Counted from the stretch's first letter, positions 49,268-58,742 are shown. The stretch is DNA of 64,000 nt from Bradyrhizobium macuxiense (GCF_007993935.1 NZ_VITY01000014.1:118501-182500); one strand, 5' to 3'. Numbers and translations: made by a program. The notes: generated by a model from the sequence alone, not told the origin.

Positions 49268-50116
49268 ATGCATTGGACCGTAGGCAAGGTCAGGATCACC
49301 AAGGTCGTCGAACTCGAGACCGTCGGCAGCACGCGCTTCATCCTGCCGCTCGCCGGCCGGGAAGAGATTCAGAGCCTGCCCTGGCTGATTCCGCATTTCG
49401 CCAACGAGGACGGCCGGCTGAAAATGTCGATCCATTCGCTGCTGGTGGAAACGCCGGAGCACCGCATCATCGTCGACACCGGGCTCGGCAACGACAAGCA
49501 GGGCCGCAATGTGCCGACCTGGAACAACCGCAGCGATCCGTTCCTGGAGAAGCTGACCGCGGCCGGATTTGCCCCTGAAAGCATCGACACCGTGCTGTGC
49601 ACGCATCTGCATGTCGACCATGTCGGCTGGAACACGAAACTTGTCGGCGGCAAATGGGTGCCGACCTTCGCCAATGCGCGCTACGTGTTCGGCAAGACCG
49701 AATTCGAGCATTGGCGCGACCACAGCGACGATCCCGCACATGCCGCCGTGTTCGCCGATTCAGTGAAGCCGATCGCGGATGCCGGCAAGGCCGATCTGGT
49801 GCCGAGCGATCACCGCCTGACAGAGGAGATCACGCTGATCCCGACGCCGGGTCACAGCCCCGGCCACATGAGCATCCACGTCAAGTCCGGCGGCGAGCAA
49901 GGGCTGCTGACCGGCGACGTCGCCCATCATCCCTGCCAGATGTATCACCTCGACTGGTCGTCGACCGCGGATTCCGACCAGAAGCAATCGGCCGTGACGC
50001 GGCGCGAGCTGTTCTCACGCTTTGCCGATACGCCGGCGCTGGTGATCGGCGGACATTTCAACGCCGGGCACATCAAGCGCGATGGCGATGCCTTCAGGTT
50101 CGTCGCACTGGGGTAA
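49268..50116 (+). CDS. MBL-fold metallo-hydrolase
   Basis: A 282-residue protein with CTHLHVDHVGWN (HxHxDH metal motif), TPGHSPGHMS, GDVAHHPCQ and the C-terminal GGHFNAGHI histidine. It is related to the second MBL gene at 53094-53966, which shares the HLHVDHVGWNT and LENGRWVPTF stretches. Members act as lactonases or esterases; substrate unknown. It opens a plus-strand series with a FAH-family hydrolase, GST, serine hydrolase and the second MBL. Confidence 0.9.
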   Translation: MHWTVGKVRITKVVELETVGSTRFILPLAGREEIQSLPWLIPHFANEDGRLKMSIHSLLVETPEHRIIVDTGLGNDKQGRNVPTWNNRSDPFLEKLTAAGFAPESIDTVLCTHLHVDHVGWNTKLVGGKWVPTFANARYVFGKTEFEHWRDHSDDPAHAAVFADSVKPIADAGKADLVPSDHRLTEEITLIPTPGHSPGHMSIHVKSGGEQGLLTGDVAHHPCQMYHLDWSSTADSDQKQSAVTRRELFSRFADTPALVIGGHFNAGHIKRDGDAFRFVALG

Positions 50117-50254
50117 CGCCCGAACCGGCCTTGAAATAAGGCTTAGCAGCAATGCAGCGGCCTCATGGTGGTTGAATTTCCGCCCGCGCTGTTCCATGAA
50201 GCGTGTCGAGGTATACCAGTAACAATCCTCAAGACACCGTAGGGAGTGATCGAT

Positions 50255-51097
50255 ATGAAGCTTGTTCGTTATGGCGAAAAGGGTGCGGAAAAGCCCGGTC
50301 TGATCGATAAATCCGGCCAGCTCCGCGACCTCTCGGCCCATCTGAAGGACCTCACCGGCGAAGCCTACGCGCCGGAATCCCTGAAGAAGCTTTCTGCCCT
50401 CGATCCCGCCTCCCTGCCCGCCGTCTCCGGCAAGCCGCGCTTCGGCGCCCCCGTCACCGGCATCTCGAAGTTCGTCGCGATCGGCCTGAACTACTCCGAC
50501 CACGCCAAGGAAACCGGCGCGGCGATCCCGACCGAACCGATCATCTTCATGAAGGCGAATACCTCGCTGTCCGGCCCCAACGATGCGGTCGAGAAGCCGC
50601 GCGGCTCGACCAAGCTGGACTGGGAAGTCGAGATCGCCGCGATCATCGGCACCCGCGCCAAGTACGTCTCGGAAGCCGACGCGCTCAATTACGTCGCCGG
50701 CTATTGCGTCTGCAACGACGTCTCCGAGCGCAACTTCCAGACCGAGCGCCTCGGACAATGGACCAAGGGCAAGTCGCACGACACGTTCGGTCCGGTCGGC
50801 CCGTGGCTCGCCACCAAGGACGAGATCGCCGACGTGCAGAACCTGTCGATGTGGCTCGACGTCAACGGCAAGCGCCGCCAGACCGGCTCGACCAAGACCA
50901 TGATTTTCACGATGGCGAAGTGCATTTCCTACGTCTCGCAGTTCATGACGCTGCTGCCCGGCGACATCATCACCACGGGCACCCCGCCCGGCGTCGGCCT
51001 TGGCATGAAGCCGCCGACCTTCCTCAATGTCGGCGACGTCGTGACGCTCGGCATCGAGGGCCTCGGCGAGCAACGCCAGGAAATCGTCGCGGCTTGA
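50255..51097 (+). CDS. Fumarylacetoacetate hydrolase family protein (ureidoglycolate lyase-like)
   Basis: A 280-residue enzyme of the FAH family. FVAIGLNYSDHAKETGA and EPIIFMKANTSLSGPND are the first motifs, WEVEIAAIIGTRAKYVS carries the metal-binding Glu pair, YCVCNDVSERNFQ follows, and LLPGDIITTGTPPGVGLGMKPP is the C-terminal motif. It hydrolyses or decarboxylates acylpyruvate-like or ureidoglycolate-like substrates. An AGGGAG 8 nt before MKLVRYG sets the start. Confidence 0.92.
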   Translation: MKLVRYGEKGAEKPGLIDKSGQLRDLSAHLKDLTGEAYAPESLKKLSALDPASLPAVSGKPRFGAPVTGISKFVAIGLNYSDHAKETGAAIPTEPIIFMKANTSLSGPNDAVEKPRGSTKLDWEVEIAAIIGTRAKYVSEADALNYVAGYCVCNDVSERNFQTERLGQWTKGKSHDTFGPVGPWLATKDEIADVQNLSMWLDVNGKRRQTGSTKTMIFTMAKCISYVSQFMTLLPGDIITTGTPPGVGLGMKPPTFLNVGDVVTLGIEGLGEQRQEIVAA

Positions 51098-51126
51098 GGT
51101 TCGGCGCCGAACACCGGTGCGACCAC

Positions 51127-51212
51127 GTCATTGCGAGCGAAGCGAAGCCATCCATCTATCCAAGCAAGCGGGTGAATGGATTGCTTCGTCGCTTCGCTCC
51201 TCGCAATGACAC
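51127..51212. repeat. Interspersed palindromic repeat (GTCATTGCGAGCGAAG family)
   Basis: GTCATTGCGAGCGAAGCGAAGCC ... GCTTCGCTCCTCGCAATGAC; long imperfect inverted arms, related to 44033-44165. Confidence 0.75.
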
Positions 51213-51244
51213 ATCAATGCGATAGCTCTAGCGAGGAGCCTGCA

Positions 51245-51859
51245 ATGAAACTCACCTTCTCCCCCGCCTCCCCGTTCGCCCGCAAGGTGCGTATCGCGGC
51301 GATCGAGCTCGGTCTGATCGACAAGATCGAGTTCGTACCGGCCACCGTCGCGCCGGGCACGGCCAACGACGAATATTCCAAGATCACGCCGCTGAAGAAG
51401 CTGCCTGTGCTGATCCTCGACCATGGCGATGTGATCCTGGATTCCTACGTCATAGTCGAATATCTCAACGAGATCGGCGGCGGCCGGCTGATCCCGGGCT
51501 ACGGCCCGCGGCGCTGGAAGCTGAAGACCGATCAATCGCTGCTCAACGGCATGCTCGATTCCATGCTGCTGTGCCGCTACGAGAAGATGGTGCGGCCGCA
51601 GGGCTCGCTGTGGCAGGCCTGGTACGACGATCACTGGAACAGGGCCTGGGCCGGCATGGCACGGTTCGAGAACCGGCCCGACGTGCTGGATGGCTCGTCG
51701 TTCGACATCGCACAGATCGGCCTTGTCTGCGTGCTCGGCTATGCCGACTTCCGCTTCGCCGATTGCGGCTGGCGCAAGGCCTATCCCAAGCTCGACGCCT
51801 TCTACCAACGCATGCAGGAACGGCCGTCGGTGAAGATCTCGGCGCCGCCTGCGGCGTAG
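51245..51859 (+). CDS. Glutathione S-transferase family protein
   Basis: A 204-residue protein. MKLTFSPASPFARKVRIAAIELGL is the thioredoxin-like N-terminal domain with Ser in the catalytic place; KLPVLILDHGDVILDSYVIVEYLNE is the GSH-binding cis-Pro region. The C-terminal helical domain includes FDIAQIGLVCVLGYADFR. It probably conjugates or reduces xenobiotic or aromatic-derived electrophiles, in keeping with neighbouring hydrolases. The start at 51245 follows a GAGG. Confidence 0.9.
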   Translation: MKLTFSPASPFARKVRIAAIELGLIDKIEFVPATVAPGTANDEYSKITPLKKLPVLILDHGDVILDSYVIVEYLNEIGGGRLIPGYGPRRWKLKTDQSLLNGMLDSMLLCRYEKMVRPQGSLWQAWYDDHWNRAWAGMARFENRPDVLDGSSFDIAQIGLVCVLGYADFRFADCGWRKAYPKLDAFYQRMQERPSVKISAPPAA

Positions 51860-51882
51860 CAGCGGATTGCGGGGGAATGACG

Positions 51883-53073
51883 ATGCGCCATCGCTTCCCC
51901 CGCTTGCTCGTTCTCGGCGCGAGCCTCGCGCTCGCGTTGACGGCCTCATTCACCAATCTGAGGGCCGACGATATGACACCCGGACAACAGGATCATCCTT
52001 GCGGATCGCCGGCCGCGCTCGACGACGGCTGGACGATTGCCGCGCCTGAGAGCGTCGGCATGGATGGCGCGCGGCTGTGCGGCATCGCTGCGCGGCTCGG
52101 CTTGCGCAGCAGCGAGGTGCATTCCGTGGTCGTGGCGCGCCATGGACGACTGGTGTTCGAGCAATATTTTTCCGGCATCGACCAGCCGTGGGGCTATCCG
52201 GAGGGCCGCATCGAATTCACGGCGACGACCAGGCACGACATGCGTCCGGCATCGAAGAGTGTGACGTCGCTGCTGGTCGGCATCGCCATCGACCGCAAGC
52301 TGATCGCGAGCACCGACGAGCCCATCGTGAAATTCTTCCCCGACCATCGGTCGGTAAAGTCGGCCGGATGGGACGCAATCACGCTGCGCCATCTGCTGAC
52401 GATGTCGTCGGGCATCAAATGGGACGAGACGCTGCCCTGGACCCATCCCGACAACGACGAGCCGCACTTGGCCTTTGATGCCGATCCGATCGGCTACGTG
52501 CTGGGCAAGCCGATCATAGCGCCGCCGGACACGCTGTGGAATTACAGTGGCGGCGGTACCGATCTGCTCGGCAACATCCTTGAACAGGTCTCCGGCAAAC
52601 CACTCGAAGCCTTCGCGCGCGAGACGCTGTTCCAGCCGCTCGGTATCACCGATCTCGAATGGAAGACCTACAAGAACGGAAAGATCGCCGCAGCCGCCGG
52701 CCTCCGCCTGCGCCCACGCGACGCCGCGAAGATCGGTCAATTGATGCTCGATCGCGGTATGTGGAACGGACAGCGGATCATCTCGGCGGACTGGATCGCG
52801 CAATCGATCGCACCGCGCTTCCAGGCGGTCGGCTATTTCGGCGGCACGCTGTTCTACGGCTATCAATGGTGGGTCGGCCGGTCTCTGTCCGAGGGTAAGG
52901 AAGTGAGATGGGTCGGCGCCTTCGGCTGGGGCGGCCAGCGCATTATCGTCGTGCCCGATCTCGATCTTGTGATGATGACGACGGCAGCCCAGTACGGCCA
53001 GCCGAAGGAAGGCCTTGCGGCGATGGATATCCTCGCCAACATCATCATTCCCGCCGTGCGCGACGCGCACTGA
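51883..53073 (+). CDS. Secreted beta-lactamase-like serine hydrolase (class C fold)
   Basis: A 396-residue exported protein. MRHRFPRLLVLGASLALALTASF is a signal peptide. The SxxK motif is ASKSVTS, the YxN-type motif is YSGGG (YSG), and the third motif region is FGWGGQRIIV with a preceding WVGAFGWGG. This is the serine beta-lactamase/esterase (DD-peptidase family) plan. GGGGGA lies 6 nt before 51883; an ATG at 51877 is too close to it. Substrate unknown, probably ester or amide hydrolysis in the periplasm. Confidence 0.9.
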   Translation: MRHRFPRLLVLGASLALALTASFTNLRADDMTPGQQDHPCGSPAALDDGWTIAAPESVGMDGARLCGIAARLGLRSSEVHSVVVARHGRLVFEQYFSGIDQPWGYPEGRIEFTATTRHDMRPASKSVTSLLVGIAIDRKLIASTDEPIVKFFPDHRSVKSAGWDAITLRHLLTMSSGIKWDETLPWTHPDNDEPHLAFDADPIGYVLGKPIIAPPDTLWNYSGGGTDLLGNILEQVSGKPLEAFARETLFQPLGITDLEWKTYKNGKIAAAAGLRLRPRDAAKIGQLMLDRGMWNGQRIISADWIAQSIAPRFQAVGYFGGTLFYGYQWWVGRSLSEGKEVRWVGAFGWGGQRIIVVPDLDLVMMTTAAQYGQPKEGLAAMDILANIIIPAVRDAH

Positions 53074-53093
53074 TCCTATCCAAGGAATCACTC

Positions 53094-53966
53094 ATGAGCC
53101 TGAAATTTGCCGCCGGCGATCTCACCATTCATCGTATCGTGGAGGAGGAAGGCAGGTTCCTGCCCGCGAACGACATGCTGCCCGGGCTGACACCGGAGCT
53201 GCTTGCGGAGAACCGCGCCTGGATGAAGGCCGCCGGCGCGCTCGACGACAGCGATACGCTGATCCTGGCGTTCCAGTCCTACATCGTGAAGACGCCGCAC
53301 CACACCATCCTGATCGACAGCTGCATCGGCAATCACAAGCCGCGGCCGACGCGGCCGACCTGGAACATGAAGACCGACGACCGCTATCTGCGCGGCCTCG
53401 CGTCGGCCGGCTTCTCGGTCGATGACATCGACTATGTGATGTGCACGCATCTGCATGTCGATCATGTCGGCTGGAATACGCGGCTCGAGAACGGGCGCTG
53501 GGTGCCGACCTTCCCCAACGCGCGCTACGTGTTCGACAAGGCCGAGTTCGACTACTGGACCGCGACCAATGCGAAGGCGGAGGTGCCGCCGTTCGTCGAC
53601 AGCGTGCTGCCGGTGGTCGAAGCCAAGCGGGCCGAGCTCGTCGGCAATGATTTTGCGATCGGCGATCACATGCGCGTCCTGCCGACGCCCGGCCACACCC
53701 CGGGCCACGTCGCCTTCACCTTCGGCCGCGGCAAGGACGATGCGGTGTTTGCCGGCGATTTGATGCACTCGCCGATCCAGGCGCTCTATCCGGAGCTGTC
53801 GCCGAAATTCGACGTCGACCCGGCGCAGGCCGCAAAGACGCGGCGCGGCTTCCTCGAGCGCTATTGCGACACCGACACGCTGTGTTGCCCCGCGCACTTC
53901 CCCTCGCCGTCGGTGGGGAAGGTCAGGCGGAAGGGCAACGGGTTTGTCTGCGAGACGGTGAGCTAG
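53094..53966 (+). CDS. MBL-fold metallo-hydrolase, paralogue of 49268-50116
   Basis: A 290-residue protein with CTHLHVDHVGWNT, TPGHTPGHVAF, AGDLMHSPIQ and a C-terminal PAHFPSPSVG. It starts 20 nt after the serine hydrolase stop, probably in one operon. The pair of MBL genes flanking GST and hydrolase genes suggests a breakdown route for a lactone or ester, but the substrate is not evident. Confidence 0.9.
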   Translation: MSLKFAAGDLTIHRIVEEEGRFLPANDMLPGLTPELLAENRAWMKAAGALDDSDTLILAFQSYIVKTPHHTILIDSCIGNHKPRPTRPTWNMKTDDRYLRGLASAGFSVDDIDYVMCTHLHVDHVGWNTRLENGRWVPTFPNARYVFDKAEFDYWTATNAKAEVPPFVDSVLPVVEAKRAELVGNDFAIGDHMRVLPTPGHTPGHVAFTFGRGKDDAVFAGDLMHSPIQALYPELSPKFDVDPAQAAKTRRGFLERYCDTDTLCCPAHFPSPSVGKVRRKGNGFVCETVS

Positions 53967-53981
53967 CGCGCTTGTCCGCTT

Positions 53982-54017
53982 CACCCTCCCCCTCAAGGGT
54001 CCCTCAAGGGGAGGGTG
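53982..54017. terminator. Bidirectional terminator-like hairpin
   Basis: CACCCTCCCC pairs with GGGGAGGGTG around a 16-nt loop, between the convergent MBL and ogt genes; a CTTCTTCC run follows on the plus strand. Confidence 0.6.
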
Positions 54018-54025
54018 CTTCTTCC

Positions 54026-54592
54026 TCAATCGAACAGGCTCGGCGTGTGGTTCACCACCGCGCCTTCGATCTGCAGCATCTTCAGCTTGGTCACCACGCC
54101 GCCATTGGCCGAGAAGCCGCCCGGCTTGTTGCCGGCCGCAAGCACCCGGTGGCAGGGCACCACGATCGGGCACGGGTTGCGGCCCAGGGCCTGGCCGACG
54201 TCGCGCGACAATTCGACGCCGCCGAGCTGCTTGGCGATGTCGCCATAGGTCATGGTCTTGCCCGGCGGAATCTTGCGCGCGATGTCGTAGACGCCGCGGT
54301 TGAACTCCGGGACGCCGTCGAGATCGAGCACGATGTCGGCGAGGTCGTTCGGCTTGCCGGCAAGCAGCTCGATCATGCCGTCGATCGCGTGCTGCACCTC
54401 GGCCGGCGGGGCCGCCTCGGTAACGTCGCCGTTGCGCTGAAAGATCCGCTTGCGGGTCTTCTCCTCTGTGCCCATCGGCAGCTGCACGCCGGTGACGCCG
54501 TGCTCGCCCCAGACGACGCCGCAGGCGCCGATCATGGTCTCGAAGATTGCATAATGCTGGCCGGTCATGGCTCGCTCCAGATGTTCCTTCAT
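54026..54592 (-). CDS. ogt: Methylated-DNA-protein-cysteine methyltransferase
   Basis: A 188-residue repair protein. It contains RGVYDIARKIPPGKTMTYGDIAKQLG (winged helix start), GQALGRNPCPIVVPCHRVL with the acceptor Cys in PCHRV and the Asn-hinge, and GGFSANGGVVTKLKMLQIEGA. It transfers the methyl group of O6-methylguanine to itself. The N-terminal domain starts with a short helix; a start at MTGQHYA (54568) is an alternative. Confidence 0.93.
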   Translation of the reverse strand: MKEHLERAMTGQHYAIFETMIGACGVVWGEHGVTGVQLPMGTEEKTRKRIFQRNGDVTEAAPPAEVQHAIDGMIELLAGKPNDLADIVLDLDGVPEFNRGVYDIARKIPPGKTMTYGDIAKQLGGVELSRDVGQALGRNPCPIVVPCHRVLAAGNKPGGFSANGGVVTKLKMLQIEGAVVNHTPSLFD

Positions 54593-54724
54593 ATATTCAT
54601 TCGGCTCATATCTTTGAGCCTGCCGTTGATCTGAAATCTAGGCTTGGAGAATGTTGCTATCCACCCGAATTCCGTGGGAACTTCGGCTAAATCAACAACA
54701 TCTCCTCCGCTCCGCGAGCCCCAA

Positions 54725-55534
54725 ATGCACAGCCTCCACGTCAACGGTTTCGACATGCCCTATCTCGATATCGGAGAGGGCCCGCCGCTGGTCTGCGTGC
54801 ACGGCTCGCTATGCGATTTCCGGATCTGGTCGGCGGTGCTCGGCCCGCTGACGCGCCATCATCGCGTGATCGCGGTCAGCCTGCGGCACTTCTTCCCGGC
54901 GCATTGGGACGGCGTTGGCGACAGCTATTCGATCGCACAGCATGTCGACGACGTCATCGCCTTCATCGAGGCCTTTGATACCAAACCGGTCGACCTGATG
55001 GGGCATTCCCGCGGCGGCCACATCTGCTTCCGCGCCGCGCAGCGGCGGCCGGACCTGCTGCGCAAGCTGATCCTCGCCGAACCCGGCGGCGAGCTCGACG
55101 AAACCCTCGATCCGGATTTCAAGCCGGGCCCCTCGCCGCTGGCGGCACGCTTCGCGGCATGTGCGGCGGAAATCGCCAAGGGCGATATCGACGGCGGTTT
55201 GCAGATCTTCATGGACGCACTCGAGGGACCCGGCGCCTGGAAGCGGATTCCGGCGACCTCGAAGCAACTGTTGCGCGACAATGCGACCACGCTGATCGGC
55301 CAGACCCGCGACCAGCGCCCGCCCTTCTCGAAGGTCGATGCGGAGGCGATCAAGACGCCGACGCTATTCATTGGTGGCGCGAACACCAAGGGCGTGCTGC
55401 CGAAGGTGCTGCACGCCCTTGCCGCTAACGTGAAGGGTTCGCGCACCGAGATGATCCCGGGCACCACGCATCCGATGTTCGAGCAGGCCCCGCAGCGTTA
55501 CTGCGAGATCGTGCTGGAGTTTTTGGCAGGCTGA
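54725..55534 (+). CDS. Alpha/beta hydrolase
   Basis: A 269-residue cytosolic enzyme. VCVHGSLCDFRIW is the oxyanion turn (HGS), LMGHSRGGHICF the nucleophile elbow (S in GHSRGG), and the C-terminal PGTTHPMFEQ carries the catalytic His. The acid is probably an Asp after strand 6. No signal peptide. Substrate unknown. The start at 54725 is chosen because the upstream in-frame part (54644) lacks the core fold and any ribosome site. Confidence 0.88.
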   Translation: MHSLHVNGFDMPYLDIGEGPPLVCVHGSLCDFRIWSAVLGPLTRHHRVIAVSLRHFFPAHWDGVGDSYSIAQHVDDVIAFIEAFDTKPVDLMGHSRGGHICFRAAQRRPDLLRKLILAEPGGELDETLDPDFKPGPSPLAARFAACAAEIAKGDIDGGLQIFMDALEGPGAWKRIPATSKQLLRDNATTLIGQTRDQRPPFSKVDAEAIKTPTLFIGGANTKGVLPKVLHALAANVKGSRTEMIPGTTHPMFEQAPQRYCEIVLEFLAG

Positions 55535-55544
55535 GGCGGTGTAC

Positions 55545-55690
55545 CCTCTCCCCTTGTGGGAGAGGGTGGCACGATGGTGCGCAGCGACATCGTGCCGGGT
55601 GAGGGGTTTCTCTCCGCAGAGACAGACCCCTCACCCGGATCGCATCTGTCGATGCGATCCGACCTCTCCCACAAGGGGAGAGGTGCAGTG
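55545..55690. repeat. Interspersed repeat (CTCTCCC...GCGATCC family)
   Basis: CCTCTCCCCTTGTGGGAGAGGG, then CCCTCACCCGGATCGCATC, GATGCGATCC and CTCTCCCACAAGGGGAGAGG; nested hairpins shared with 48560-48712 and 61976-62122. Confidence 0.7.
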
Positions 55691-55734
55691 AGCAAGCCGC
55701 AGATCCTTTCCCAAGCACGGGGAGAGGAAGAAGA

Positions 55735-56193
55735 TCACACCTTCCACGCACCGACCGGCTGCCGCACGGCGACATTCAGCCGATTCCAGACGTTGATCGC
55801 CGCAATGCCGAGCACCAGGGACGCGAGCTGCTGCTCGTCGAAGTGCTTGGCGGCCTCGTCCCACACCGCGTCCGTCACCGGGTCCTCGCGGTCGCTGAGC
55901 CGGGTCACCGCTTCGGTCAGCGCCAGCGCAGCGCGCTCGGCATCGGTGAAATAGGGCGTGTCGCGCCAGGCACCGACCGCGAACAGCCGCTCGTCGGTCT
56001 CGCCGGCGCGCCGGGCAAGCTTTGGGTGCATGTCGACGCAGACGCTGCAGCCGTTGATCTGGCTGGCGCGCAGATTGATCAGTTCGAGCAGCTTTTCCGG
56101 CAGGGCCGGCTTGGTGCTCTCGCTGAGCGCCTGCAGCGCCTTCATGGCATCGGGAACAACCATCACCGGGTGGTTCATGCGGGCTTTCATCAT
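55735..56193 (-). CDS. Carboxymuconolactone decarboxylase/AhpD-like protein, partner of the ECF41 sigma factor
   Basis: A 152-residue CMD-fold protein with LLELINLRASQINGCSVCVDMHPKLAR, in which the CSVC pair is the AhpD-type redox site, and the C-terminal WNRLNVAVRQPVG. It is divergent from the ECF41-type sigma gene (56301) across 107 nt. Known: ECF41 genes are regularly accompanied by carboxymuconolactone decarboxylase, oxidoreductase or epimerase (COE) genes. It therefore is probably both partner and target of that sigma factor. Confidence 0.9.
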   Translation of the reverse strand: MMKARMNHPVMVVPDAMKALQALSESTKPALPEKLLELINLRASQINGCSVCVDMHPKLARRAGETDERLFAVGAWRDTPYFTDAERAALALTEAVTRLSDREDPVTDAVWDEAAKHFDEQQLASLVLGIAAINVWNRLNVAVRQPVGAWKV

Positions 56194-56300
56194 ATTGCTC
56201 TCCTGATTTGCCTTTTGACGCCGCCGCGCCGATCTGCTGTCACATCGGCCTGGCTTCGTTCGTCATGGCCATGACGGAGCGGACCAAGGGAATGTGACCG

Positions 56301-57167
56301 ATGGACGAGAAGAAATTTCTGGCGGAACAGTTCGAGGCCAACCGGCCGCGCCTGCGGGCGGTGGCCTACCGCATGCTGGGCTCGACCGCCGAGGTCGACG
56401 ATGCCGTGCAGGAGGCCTGGCTGCGGCTCGGCCGCACCGATGCTTCCGCGGTCGACAATCTCGGCGGCTGGCTGACCACGGTGATCGCGCGGATCTGCCT
56501 CGACATGCTGCGTTCGCGCAAATCGCGCCGCGAGGAGCCGATCGGTCCGCACGTGCCGGAGCCGGTCGCGGACAATCCGTCGGAGCGCGAGACCGAGATG
56601 GCTGACTCCGTCGGCGCGGCGCTGCTGGTGGTGCTGGAGACGCTGGCGCCGGCCGAGCGGCTGGCGTTCGTATTGCACGACATGTTCGCGGTGCCGTTCG
56701 AGGAGATCGCACCGATCGTCGGGCGCACGCCGGCCGCCGCGCGGCAACTCGCCAGCCGCGCCAGACGCCGCGTGCAGGACACGCCCCCCGCGCCGGATCC
56801 CGATCTCAGCCGGCAGCGCGGCATCGTCGAGGCCTTCCTCGCCGCGTCCCGCAACGGCGACTTCGAAGGGCTGCTTGCGGTGCTCGCGCCCGACGTCGTG
56901 GTACGCGCCGACCAGGCGGCGCAGCGGCTCGGCTCGCTGCCGGTGATCCGCGGCGCCACGGCGGTCGCCGAAAGCTTCAAGGGTCGCGCGCAGGCGGCAA
57001 GGCCGGCGCTGGTCGACGGCGAGATCGGCGTTGCCGTCATCCTCGGCGGCGCACTGCGGATCGTGCTGCGGGTCACGATATCGGGCGATAGGATCGCGGC
57101 GATCGATGCGACCGCCAATGCCACCGAGATCGAGACCTTCGATGTCGAGGTGCTCGATCGCAGCTGA
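56301..57167 (+). CDS. ECF41-type sigma factor with SnoaL-like C-terminal domain
   Basis: A 288-residue ECF sigma factor. Region 2 includes RAVAYRMLGSTAEVDDAVQEAWLR, region 4 includes LPAERLAFVLHDMFAVPFEEIAPIVGRTPAAARQLASRARRR, and residues 170-288 form a SnoaL-like domain. Between sigma-2 and sigma-4 lies IGPHVPEPVAD, a variant of the WLPEP motif of ECF41. These sigmas are controlled by their own C-terminal extension instead of a separate anti-sigma. The divergent CMD-like gene is the expected partner. Confidence 0.92.
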   Translation: MDEKKFLAEQFEANRPRLRAVAYRMLGSTAEVDDAVQEAWLRLGRTDASAVDNLGGWLTTVIARICLDMLRSRKSRREEPIGPHVPEPVADNPSERETEMADSVGAALLVVLETLAPAERLAFVLHDMFAVPFEEIAPIVGRTPAAARQLASRARRRVQDTPPAPDPDLSRQRGIVEAFLAASRNGDFEGLLAVLAPDVVVRADQAAQRLGSLPVIRGATAVAESFKGRAQAARPALVDGEIGVAVILGGALRIVLRVTISGDRIAAIDATANATEIETFDVEVLDRS

Positions 57168-57232
57168 CCCGGCTGGAGGCAGCCAAGTCGCGATGCTAGT
57201 GTCCTCCCTGCGCTCATGCTGGGAGGACGATC

Positions 57233-58483
57233 ATGAAACTATCCGTCAAATTGCTCGCGTCGGCCGGCCTGCTCGCCCTCGCCTCGTCCTCCGCTTTTGC
57301 CGCCGCGGACGAAAAACTGCGTACGGCGGCCGAGCAGGCCCAGCCGGCGGTGATCGAAAGCCTGCACGACATGGTGCTGATCGAGTCGGGCTCCAGCGAC
57401 GTCGAAGGCCTGAAGAAGATGGCCGACTACACCGAAGCGCGGCTGAAGGCGCTCGGCGCCAAGACCGAACGGCGCAAGACCACGAAGGGCGCCGGCGCCG
57501 ACATGGTGATCGGCACCTTCGACGGCACCGGCAGCAAGAAGCTGATGCTGATCGCGCATATGGATACGGTGTACGAGCACGGCATCCTCGACACCCAGCC
57601 CTACAAGGTCGATGGCAACCGGATCTACGGACCCGGCATTGCCGACGACAAGGGCGGCATCGCCGTCATCCTGCATTCGCTGAAGATCCTGAACGATGCG
57701 GGCTGGCGCGACTACGCCAAGCTCACCGTGTCGTTCAATCCGGATGAGGAGGTCGGCTCGATCGGCTCCGGCGAGATCATCGCCGAACTCGCCGACCAGC
57801 ACGACCTGGTGCTGTCCTGCGAGCCGACGGTGGCGCCGCCGGTCGCCAGGAATGAGAGCCTGCTGCTCGGCGCCAGCGGCACCGCGACCGGCACGCTGGA
57901 TGTGAAGGGCAAAGCCTCGCATGCCGGCGCCGCGCCGCAGCTCGGCCGCAACGCGCTGATCGAGCTCGCGCATCAATTGCTGCAGACCCAGGACGTCGCG
58001 AAATCGATTCCGGGCACGCAGCTGAACTGGACCACCGCGAAGGCCGGCACCGTGCGCAACCAGATCCCCGATCACGCCTCTGCCGGCGCCGACATCCGTC
58101 TCACCATTCCGGACGGCGTGCAAAAGCTGCAGGCCGCGCTCGACGAGAAGGTGAAGGACAGACTGATCCCGGACACCGAAGTGAGCGTGAAGGTCGTCGC
58201 AGGCCGTCCGCCCTTCGTCGCGGACGATCGCGGCCGCGCGCTCGCCAAGCAGGGACAGGCGATCTATGCCGAGCTCGGACGCACACTCGATATCGCCGAG
58301 ATGACCGGCGGCGCGACCGACGCCGGCTATGCCGCACGCAGCGGCAAGGCGATCGTGGTCGAAAGCTTCGGCCTCGCCGGCTGGGGTTATCACGCCCGCG
58401 ACGAGTACATCGACACCAACTCGATCGTGCCGCGGCTCTATCTGATGACGCGAATGCTGATGGAGCTGGGCAAGGCGAAGTAG
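57233..58483 (+). CDS. M20 family metallopeptidase (carboxypeptidase G2-like), exported
   Basis: A 416-residue exported protein: signal peptide to AFAA (about residue 24), then LMLIAHMDTVYEHG (first zinc His and bridging Asp), GIADDKGGIA, FNPDEEVGSIGSGE with the general-base and metal Glu pair, a dimerisation domain (about 220-330), and a C-terminal GWGYHARDEYI with the last His ligand. It probably hydrolyses glutamate conjugates or related amides in the periplasm. GGAGG precedes the ATG. Confidence 0.92.
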   Translation: MKLSVKLLASAGLLALASSSAFAAADEKLRTAAEQAQPAVIESLHDMVLIESGSSDVEGLKKMADYTEARLKALGAKTERRKTTKGAGADMVIGTFDGTGSKKLMLIAHMDTVYEHGILDTQPYKVDGNRIYGPGIADDKGGIAVILHSLKILNDAGWRDYAKLTVSFNPDEEVGSIGSGEIIAELADQHDLVLSCEPTVAPPVARNESLLLGASGTATGTLDVKGKASHAGAAPQLGRNALIELAHQLLQTQDVAKSIPGTQLNWTTAKAGTVRNQIPDHASAGADIRLTIPDGVQKLQAALDEKVKDRLIPDTEVSVKVVAGRPPFVADDRGRALAKQGQAIYAELGRTLDIAEMTGGATDAGYAARSGKAIVVESFGLAGWGYHARDEYIDTNSIVPRLYLMTRMLMELGKAK

Positions 58484-58565
58484 CGGGCGAAAGCGCTTCG
58501 GCGGATTTCGCAGCAGCAATTGTGTGCCGATTGAGCAGCGCTGATGTTTCGCGCTGGAGTTCGCG

Positions 58566-58742
58566 GCCACCCCTCTCCCCACCCTCCCTCGCAACGGGGG
58601 AGGGAGCCGACGAGCGTGCTCACCTCACGTTCCGGCACTCAGTCGTTTCGCCGAAGCAGCCGGGATAGTTCCTACGACGCGGGTTCTCTCCGTTCCCTCC
58701 CCCCTTGCGGGGGAGGGTCAGGGAGAGGGGTGCCGCTTGCTC
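58566..58742. repeat. Interspersed repeat (CTCTCCCC family)
   Basis: Arms such as CCCCTCTCCCC, GGGGGAGGG, CCCTCCCCCCTTGC and GGGGGAGGGTCAGGGAGAGGG; related to the other CTCTCCCC-type elements in the right part. Confidence 0.6.
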
